The notes under the pieces were generated by a model, which saw only the letters and a program-made list of their open reading frames with translations, made no database searches and was not told the DNA's origin. This document shows, piece by piece, positions 58,410 to 64,000 of a DNA stretch of 64,000 nucleotides; positions within the stretch are counted from its first letter, which is position 1, and every line of letters begins with the position of its first letter. Source of the stretch: Aestuariimicrobium kwangyangense DSM 21549 (GTDB lineage Bacteria; Actinomycetota; Actinomycetes; Propionibacteriales; Propionibacteriaceae); NCBI RefSeq assembly GCF_000421525.1, contig NZ_ATXE01000001.1, positions 124,001 through 188,000 of the forward strand. The letters are read 5' to 3'. Both the position numbers and the translations under genes were made by a program.

Positions 58410-59888
58410 ATGTCCGGAATCAGACAGGTCGATCGGCGAGGTTCGAGCACCCCGGTCCGAGGAGGGGACCGCGTGGGTGCAGGGCGCCTCGCCGTCCTGG
58501 GGGTGGCCGGGGCCATCGGGTTGAGCGTGGTCCTCGCCGCCTGCAACCCGGCGGCCAGCCGACCGGAAGCCGGATCCACGGGGTCCAGCACCGCAGCGAG
58601 CGGCTCGAGCACCGGGCCCTTCACCAAGCAGCCGAACGGCAGTTTGCGGATCAGCGGCTTCAACCCGTCCGATGAGGTGGGCAAGTCGCGCAGCGACTAC
58701 GCCGCCTCCCAGTCCGCCGGTGTCAAGGTCAGTCAGGACACCACGAACTTCGATCCGCAGAAGTTCACCGCCCAGGTCGCGTCGGGCAACGTGCCGGATC
58801 TGATCCAGGCCGATCGTGCGATCATCGCCACCTTGGCCGACAAGAAGCTGGTGATGCCGCTCGACCAGTGCTACTCCGTGTGGGGCGTGAAGCCGACCGA
58901 GCAGTACTACCCCGCCGCGATCGACGACCTCACCTACCAGGGCAAGGTCTACGGCATCCCGCAGTTCTTCCAGGCCAGCATCATCATCGGCAACGACACG
59001 GTCCTCGGCCAACACGGCCTCAAGGTCAGCGACCTGGACACCTCTGACCCGGAGGGACTGGTGAAGGCCGCGGCCACCATGACCAAGAAGCAGGGCAACA
59101 AGCTGACCACGGAGGGGTTCGAGGGTGACATCCCCGGCAGCGCCGCCCTGTGGCTCAAGGTCTTCGGCGGGGGGATGTACGACAAGGACGGCAAGCCCAC
59201 CCTCGACACTCCCGAGAACGAGAAGGCGCTGACCTTCATGAAGCAGCTCTCAGACGCCCAGGGCGGCTACGCCACCATCAAGTCCTTCAAGGATGCCCAG
59301 GACGTCTTCGGGGACAACAACGCCTACGTCGCCAACCAGGTCGGGGCCCAGGTGTGGGCCCAGTGGTACGTGAACGTGCTCACCAACACCAAGGACAAGG
59401 TGAAGATCTCGGGACAGGTGATCAAGGACAACCAGGGCAAGCCGCTGGGATTCGCCGGCGGGTCGGCCTTCGCCATCCCGAGCAAGGCGAAGAATCCCTC
59501 GGCCGCCTGCGCCTGGGCGGTCAATGCCACCTCGACCAAGGCGTGGGACGCAGCCGCGCAGGCGAGACTGCAGACGGTGAAGGAGAAGAAGGGGCTGTTC
59601 ACGGGCCTGTTCACCGGCTCCCCCGTGGCTGACCAGCAGATCCGCTCCGCCTACGTGAAGCCCACGGGCAACGCCGGCTTCGACCAGACCATCGAGACCA
59701 CCTACGCCGCGCTCGAGAACACCGTCTCGACGGGCTCCTCGCCGGTGGGGCAGCAGGCGTCCAATGCGCTGAGCAATGCCGTCCAGAGCGCCCTCACCGG
59801 TTCGGCCTCACCGTCGGCAGCACTCAAGCGGGCCCAGTCGACGGCGATGGAGGCGTGGGCCCAGTCCGCAGCAGGCAAGGGCAAGTGA
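58410..59888 (+). CDS. extracellular sugar-binding lipoprotein of an ABC importer
   Basis: 492 residues. The signal peptide ends in lipobox VLAAC, followed by a Ser/Thr/Gly linker and a family-1 solute-binding fold (QVASGNVPDLIQAD, YQGKVYGIPQFF, FAGGSAFAIPSKAKNP). It captures a sugar or oligosaccharide outside the membrane and delivers it to the two permeases downstream. AAGGAGGA before the ATG at 58410. The stop overlaps the start of the first permease gene. Confidence 0.92.
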   Translation: MSGIRQVDRRGSSTPVRGGDRVGAGRLAVLGVAGAIGLSVVLAACNPAASRPEAGSTGSSTAASGSSTGPFTKQPNGSLRISGFNPSDEVGKSRSDYAASQSAGVKVSQDTTNFDPQKFTAQVASGNVPDLIQADRAIIATLADKKLVMPLDQCYSVWGVKPTEQYYPAAIDDLTYQGKVYGIPQFFQASIIIGNDTVLGQHGLKVSDLDTSDPEGLVKAAATMTKKQGNKLTTEGFEGDIPGSAALWLKVFGGGMYDKDGKPTLDTPENEKALTFMKQLSDAQGGYATIKSFKDAQDVFGDNNAYVANQVGAQVWAQWYVNVLTNTKDKVKISGQVIKDNQGKPLGFAGGSAFAIPSKAKNPSAACAWAVNATSTKAWDAAAQARLQTVKEKKGLFTGLFTGSPVADQQIRSAYVKPTGNAGFDQTIETTYAALENTVSTGSSPVGQQASNALSNAVQSALTGSASPSAALKRAQSTAMEAWAQSAAGKGK

Positions 59889-60814
59889 GCACCACCGCCA
59901 AGCGACGACGGCGGGAGACGTACCAGTGGCGTGAGGCTGTGGCCGGCTACCTGTTCATCCTGCCCTGGCTGATCGGCCTGGCCGTGTTCACCGTCCTGTC
60001 GATGGGCTGGAGCCTCAGGCTCAGCTTCCAGCACTACGACCTGGCCACCGCCACGGGCACGTCGGCAGGACTCGACAACTACCGCCAGTTGGTCGGCAAC
60101 CCGCGGGTGGCGACGGCCCTGGGCAACACCTTCACCTACGCCCTGATGGCGGTACCCGTCGACATCTGCTTCGCGCTGCTGTTGGCCATGCTCCTGAGTC
60201 ATCAGCGTCGGTTCACCGGTCCCTTCCGGGTCATCTACTACCTGCCGAAGATGACGCCCCCGGTTGCGACGGCGGCGGTGTTCCTGCTGCTGCTCAACGG
60301 CCAGTACGGGGCCATCAACCGCTTCCTCGGCTGGTTCGGCGTCGACGGGCCGACGTGGCTGGTCGACCCGCACTGGGTCAAGGTGTCGATCGTCATCATG
60401 ACGCTGTGGGCGGTCGGGGGCACGACGGTCATCCTGCTCGCGGCCCTGCAGAACGTGCCCCGGGAACTGTACGAATCGGCCCAGGTCGACGGCGCGAACG
60501 GCCTGGCCCAGTTCCTCAGGATCACGGTGCCGATGATCAGCCCCACCCTCTTCTTCCTCGTCATCACCAACACGATCGGGGCGTTGCAGGTGTTCGACCA
60601 GGCATACCTGCTGTTCTACCGGGACGGGAACGCGGCCGCCCCCGACGCCGCACTGTTCTACGGCGTCTACCTCTACCAACAGGCCTTCCAGCAGTTCAAT
60701 TTCGGACTGGCGGCCGCCATGTCCTGGCTGCTGTTCGCCATCCTCATGGTGATCACCGCGGTGCAGCTGAAGCTGGGGAATCGCTTCGTCCACTACGAGG
60801 GAGGCAATCGATGA
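59885..60814 (+). CDS. sugar ABC transporter permease, MalF/UgpA type
   Basis: 309 residues, six transmembrane helices. The EAA-type cytoplasmic loop is YESAQVDGANGLAQFLRITVPMISP (near residue 205), which docks on the ATPase. GTG overlaps the binding-protein stop (GTGA), and the stop overlaps the next ATG. Confidence 0.93.
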   Translation: MSTTAKRRRRETYQWREAVAGYLFILPWLIGLAVFTVLSMGWSLRLSFQHYDLATATGTSAGLDNYRQLVGNPRVATALGNTFTYALMAVPVDICFALLLAMLLSHQRRFTGPFRVIYYLPKMTPPVATAAVFLLLLNGQYGAINRFLGWFGVDGPTWLVDPHWVKVSIVIMTLWAVGGTTVILLAALQNVPRELYESAQVDGANGLAQFLRITVPMISPTLFFLVITNTIGALQVFDQAYLLFYRDGNAAAPDAALFYGVYLYQQAFQQFNFGLAAAMSWLLFAILMVITAVQLKLGNRFVHYEGGNR

Positions 60815-61686
60815 GTGGGCCGGGGCTGAGCCCTTGGTCGGCTCTGGGACGCCGCTCCGCGGGGGTCGTCCGCCTCGTCCTGCTGCTGGCCTTCGCCGCG
60901 ATGTTCCTCTACCCGTTCGCCTGGCTGTTGTCTGCGTCGCTGAAGCCGCGAGGTCAGGTGTTCGACAACCGGATCCCTCCTCGTACCTGGGTCTTCGGCA
61001 ACTACGTGGAGGTCTTCCACCAGCTTCCGCTGTTGGCCTGGGTGTTCAACTCCGTGCTCATCGCCGTGCTCGCCGCCACCTTGGTGACGCTCTCCAGTTC
61101 TGCGGTGGCCTTCGGCTTCGCCTACTTCCGGTTCCCGGGACGCAAGGTGCTGTTCGGTCTGCTGCTGGCGACCATGATGCTGCCCGGCGCCGTCACCCTG
61201 ATCCCCAACTACCTGATCTGGAAGTGGCTGGGCTGGTTGGGCACGAACGTCCCCCTGTGGGGAGGCACTCTGTTCGGCTCGGCGTTCTACATCTTCTTGA
61301 TGAGGCAGTTCTTCCTCGGAGTCTCACGAGACCTGTTCGAGGCGGCCCGGGTCGACGGTTGTTCCTACTTCGGCCTGTTCTGGCGCATCGCACTGCCGCT
61401 GGCCAAACCTTCGGCCATCATCGTGTGGCTCTTCGAGTTCCAGGCCTCCTGGAACAACTTCCAGGGCCCCCTGATCTACCTCAACTTCGGAGACCCGTCC
61501 TCGTACACCGTGCCGCTGGGCATCAGCTACGCCATGACGATGTACTCCCCCACCGCCGGCGGTCACGGCGACTACCAGTACGTGATGGTCGCCTCATTGC
61601 TGGTCACCCTGCCGATGTTGGTGATCTTCGCCTTCGCCCAGCGTCACTTCATCGAGGGGATCGCGGCAGGCGGGGTCAAGGGCTGA
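60811..61686 (+). CDS. sugar ABC transporter permease, MalG/UgpE type
   Basis: 291 residues, six transmembrane helices, with the EAA loop FEAARVDGCSYFGLFWRIALPLAKP. GAGGGAGG precedes the ATG, which overlaps the previous stop (ATGA). There is no ATPase gene after it; the importer presumably shares a MsiK-type ATPase encoded elsewhere, as is common in actinobacteria. Confidence 0.93.
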   Translation: MSGPGLSPWSALGRRSAGVVRLVLLLAFAAMFLYPFAWLLSASLKPRGQVFDNRIPPRTWVFGNYVEVFHQLPLLAWVFNSVLIAVLAATLVTLSSSAVAFGFAYFRFPGRKVLFGLLLATMMLPGAVTLIPNYLIWKWLGWLGTNVPLWGGTLFGSAFYIFLMRQFFLGVSRDLFEAARVDGCSYFGLFWRIALPLAKPSAIIVWLFEFQASWNNFQGPLIYLNFGDPSSYTVPLGISYAMTMYSPTAGGHGDYQYVMVASLLVTLPMLVIFAFAQRHFIEGIAAGGVKG

Positions 61687-61718
61687 CCGACGCCGCGTCC
61701 TTGATGCGATGCGGTTGA

Positions 61719-62600
61719 ATGAGGCACGTGGTGCTCGAAACATGGTGGCAGGTCTCGACCGGCAAGCTGATCCAGGCGGCGGTGGTGCTGCTGGCCGCCG
61801 CACTGGTCCGTGGCCTGGCGGTGCTGGCCGTCCGCAAGTCGATCGACGGCATGGTGCAGCGCACCCAGGCGAGGCTCGAGGCACAGACGACCCGCCGCAC
61901 CATCGTTCCGGCTGCGTGGACGAGCGCCCGCCAACTCGCCCGCACCCGCACGCTCGGGTCGATGCTGAGCTCGACCATCACGGTCGTGGTCGTCACCATC
62001 GCCGCCCTCACCCTGATGAGCATCTTCGGGGTGCCGATGGGGCCACTGCTCACCTCGGCCGGTGTCGGAGGAGTGGCACTGGCGTTCGGGGCCCAGTCAC
62101 TCGTCAAGGACTACCTGACCGGCATCTTCCTGATCGCCGAGGACCAGTTCGGCGTCGGTGACGTGGTCACTCTCGGCGCCGTCACCGGCACCGTCGAGGA
62201 GGTGACGCTGCGGGTCACCCGCGTCCGTGACGGCAACGGGCAGGTCTGGTACGTGCGCAACGGCGAGATCGTCACCGTGGGCAACACCTCCCAGGGCTAC
62301 TCCAACGCGCTGGTCGACGTCGCGGTGCACTACACCGCCCAGGCGGAGGCGGTGATCGCGATCGTCCAGTCAGTCGTCGACGAGTTCGACGCCGACGAGA
62401 CCTGGTCGAAGCACCTGCTCGAGAAGCCCACGGTGCTGGGCGTGGAGTCGATCCAGGGCGAGACCATGACGATCAGGGTCGCCGCGAAGTGTCTGCCCAA
62501 CGAGCAGTGGGGGGTGCAGCGAGAACTGCGTGAGCGGTCGAAGCGGGCGCTCGACGAGGCGGGGATCCGTGGCCCCGGACTCGCGTGGCCACGCCACTGA
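61719..62600 (+). CDS. mscS: small-conductance mechanosensitive channel, MscS family
   Basis: 293 residues. Two or three N-terminal helices, the pore helix GVGGVALAFGAQSLVKDYLTG (MscS TM3 pattern), then the beta domain DQFGVGDVVTLG and VRNGEIVTVGNTSQGYSNA and a C-terminal cytoplasmic vestibule. Releases osmolytes on hypo-osmotic shock. GAGG precedes a GTG at 61728 nine bases after the ATG, so the true start may be there. Confidence 0.92.
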   Translation: MRHVVLETWWQVSTGKLIQAAVVLLAAALVRGLAVLAVRKSIDGMVQRTQARLEAQTTRRTIVPAAWTSARQLARTRTLGSMLSSTITVVVVTIAALTLMSIFGVPMGPLLTSAGVGGVALAFGAQSLVKDYLTGIFLIAEDQFGVGDVVTLGAVTGTVEEVTLRVTRVRDGNGQVWYVRNGEIVTVGNTSQGYSNALVDVAVHYTAQAEAVIAIVQSVVDEFDADETWSKHLLEKPTVLGVESIQGETMTIRVAAKCLPNEQWGVQRELRERSKRALDEAGIRGPGLAWPRH

Positions 62601-62662
62601 GCTTTCGGGTCGAGCGGCGTTGGGTCGAGCAGGGAACGAACCGGACCTGACAGGATGGCGCC

Positions 62663-63256
62663 GTGAATCACAGTGCAGACGCCGACGACAGCGACGTGAC
62701 CGGCTCGGACGAGGTCACCGAGCGCTCCCAGGGCATCTCGGCCGAGGAGGTGGCAGCCATCGTCGACCACCTGGAGTCGTCCGGGGTGACCTACCAGGTC
62801 AACGGTGGCTGGGGCGTCGACGCCCTGGTCGGGCGCCAGACGCGGGAGCACTCCGATGTCGACGTGTTCGTCGACGGCCTCGCCTTCGAGCAGGTGGCCG
62901 ACTGGCTGCTGGCCCGCGGTTACGTCGAGGAACAGGACTTCATGCCGGTGGCCACCTGGTTCGTGCAGGTGACCGAGGACCGCATCAACCGCGTCGACCT
63001 GCACCCGATGGTGCTGGACGACGACGGCAACGGATACCAGTCGGGCGAGCTCGACCGGTACTTCCACCACCGGGCGGACCAGCGCACGACCGGCACCATC
63101 GCCGGCAGGCCGGTCGTGGTGGGCAACCGGGAACATCTGGTCAGTCTGCGGAAGGGCTACCCGCCGCGTCCGGTCGACCTGCACGACCTGATCGAGCTCG
63201 AGAAGTTGCGCGGGCTCGAGGTCGGACGAGTCGACCTCCCGGGCCACACCGACTGA
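62663..63256 (+). CDS. nucleotidyltransferase of the lincosamide/aminoglycoside adenylyltransferase type
   Basis: 197 residues. YQVNGGWGVDALVGRQTREHSDVDVFVD (residues 45-72) matches the catalytic G-x-D-x-D core of LnuA-like enzymes, with two Asp for magnesium. They transfer AMP to antibiotics or other hydroxyl compounds. The N-terminal 30 residues are acidic and disordered. The GTG is preceded by CAGGAT at 6 nt. The real substrate is unknown. Confidence 0.82.
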   Translation: MNHSADADDSDVTGSDEVTERSQGISAEEVAAIVDHLESSGVTYQVNGGWGVDALVGRQTREHSDVDVFVDGLAFEQVADWLLARGYVEEQDFMPVATWFVQVTEDRINRVDLHPMVLDDDGNGYQSGELDRYFHHRADQRTTGTIAGRPVVVGNREHLVSLRKGYPPRPVDLHDLIELEKLRGLEVGRVDLPGHTD

Positions 63257-63290
63257 CGCCGGGCCGGGGCAGTCCACACCCAGACGGTGG

Positions 63291-64000
63291 TCAGCCGGGG
63301 GCCAACCCGAGGTCGCGGACGATGGTGGCGGCCGCCAGCTCGAGCAGCGGTCCGGCCTCGGTGAGGCAACGCTCGAGCGAGGGTTCGAGATCGGTGAGGG
63401 CCACGGCGCGCGCGAATCCGGCCGCGCGCAGTTGGCTGTCGCTCAGCGATCGGCGTCCACTGAGCACTCCCACGGGTACGCGGTGTCGGGCGGCGAGGTC
63501 GGCCACGCCCACCGGCGCCTTGCCTGCCAAGGACTGATCGTCGAGCGACCCCTCACCGGTCAGCACCAGGTCGGCGCCCTCCACGGCCGCGTCGGCACCC
63601 GACCAGTCGAGCACCACGTCGACCCCCCGACGCATCCGCCCACCGAGCACGAGCAGGGCCCACCCCGCACCGCCGGCCGCGCCAGCCCCCGCACGCTCAC
63701 GTGCGCCTCGCCCCTGCGCACCCTCCAGCAGGTCGGCCAGCCGCGCGAGCTCCTGGTCAGCGCGGTCGACGTCCTCGGTGGTCAGCCCCTTCTGCGGGCC
63801 GAACACGTGCGCCGCCCCCGAGGGGCCCAGCAGGGGGTTGTCCACGTCGCTGGCCACCACCACCTCGACCTGCCCGAGGCGCGGGTGGAGCCCGGTCGTG
63901 TCGACGCTGGCGAGCCGGGCCAATCCGTCCAGGCCAGGAGGCACCTGCCTGCCATCCTCGTCGAGGAGGTCGACTCCCAGCGCCTGCAACAAGCCCGCCC
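63291..64000 (-). CDS. glycerate kinase, N-terminal part beyond window edge
   Basis: About 236 C-terminal residues of a glycerate 2-kinase (GlxK/GarK type): GGLLQALG at the edge, VASDVDNPLLGPSGAAHVFGPQKG, then LVLTGEGSLDDQSLAGKAPVGVA, the family signatures. It phosphorylates glycerate to 2-phosphoglycerate. It converges with the nucleotidyltransferase gene 34 bp away. The start lies beyond 64000. Confidence 0.9.
   Translation of the reverse strand, partial: AGLLQALGVDLLDEDGRQVPPGLDGLARLASVDTTGLHPRLGQVEVVVASDVDNPLLGPSGAAHVFGPQKGLTTEDVDRADQELARLADLLEGAQGRGARERAGAGAAGGAGWALLVLGGRMRRGVDVVLDWSGADAAVEGADLVLTGEGSLDDQSLAGKAPVGVADLAARHRVPVGVLSGRRSLSDSQLRAAGFARAVALTDLEPSLERCLTEAGPLLELAAATIVRDLGLAPG

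Overview
The window is gene-dense, very GC-rich actinobacterial chromosome. The lineage markers are a WhiB-family Fe-S regulator, mycothiol enzymes (an MshA-MshB fusion, an Mca amidase and a mycothiol-dependent maleylpyruvate isomerase-like protein), an ECF42-type sigma factor with its DGPF partner, a Holin-X/DUF3618 envelope operon, DUF3349, DUF5302 and DUF5997 proteins, and many leaderless start codons. An aerobic/anaerobic glycerol-3-phosphate system (GlpABC) together with LuxS would fit the Propionibacteriales, but the family assignment is an inference. I see no rRNA, tRNA, CRISPR array, intact insertion sequence or prophage.

Layout. 1-2.6 kb: the end of an MFS transporter gene and an ABC-F ATPase, then a small membrane protein gene. 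3.2-7.6 kb: glpABC on the minus strand, with a 45-bp tandem repeat inside the end of glpB. 7.9-10 kb: a Gfo/Idh dehydrogenase and TIM-barrel isomerase pair. 10-19 kb: an alcohol dehydrogenase, MDMPI-like protein, helicase, YceI, PabC and an ECF42/DGPF pair. 19.4-23.3 kb: a divergent PRPP synthetase, Mca, WhiB and a secreted HExxH protein. 23.5-28.5 kb: ilvE, a right-handed beta-helix protein with DUF5302, a P-loop kinase, DUF3349 and a PiT phosphate transporter. 28.7-31.7 kb: a second Gfo/Idh and TIM-barrel cluster. 31.8-39 kb: CapA, a fused two-half phosphofructokinase, luxS-pfs and the mshA-mshB fusion. 38.9-42.4 kb: two divergent leaderless pairs (LysR-like/DUF5997 and sulfatase/phosphotransferase). 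42.6-49 kb: a large subtilase, an FBP zinc-finger protein, a diiron ferritin-like protein and citrate synthase. 49.1-53.2 kb: a flavin electron-transfer operon (ferric-reductase-like protein, FMN-binding protein, ApbE) preceded by a 680-bp gene-poor stretch and an orphan response regulator. 53.4-56.2 kb: a penicillin-binding lipoprotein and a sirtuin. 56.2-58.1 kb: a stress-type envelope operon. 58.4-61.7 kb: a sugar ABC importer without its ATPase. 61.7-64 kb: MscS, a nucleotidyltransferase and the 3' part of a glycerate kinase gene.

The most unusual content is a single open frame that joins MshA and MshB, two non-consecutive steps of mycothiol synthesis, and a 763-residue phosphofructokinase with the two-half architecture of eukaryotic enzymes. 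Next come in-frame tandem repeats in glpB and pfs, an orphan response regulator with a Glu at the phospho-Asp position, and widespread TAnnnT boxes 6-8 nt upstream of start codons. In two cases such boxes serve pairs of divergent genes whose start codons are only about 25-32 bp apart.
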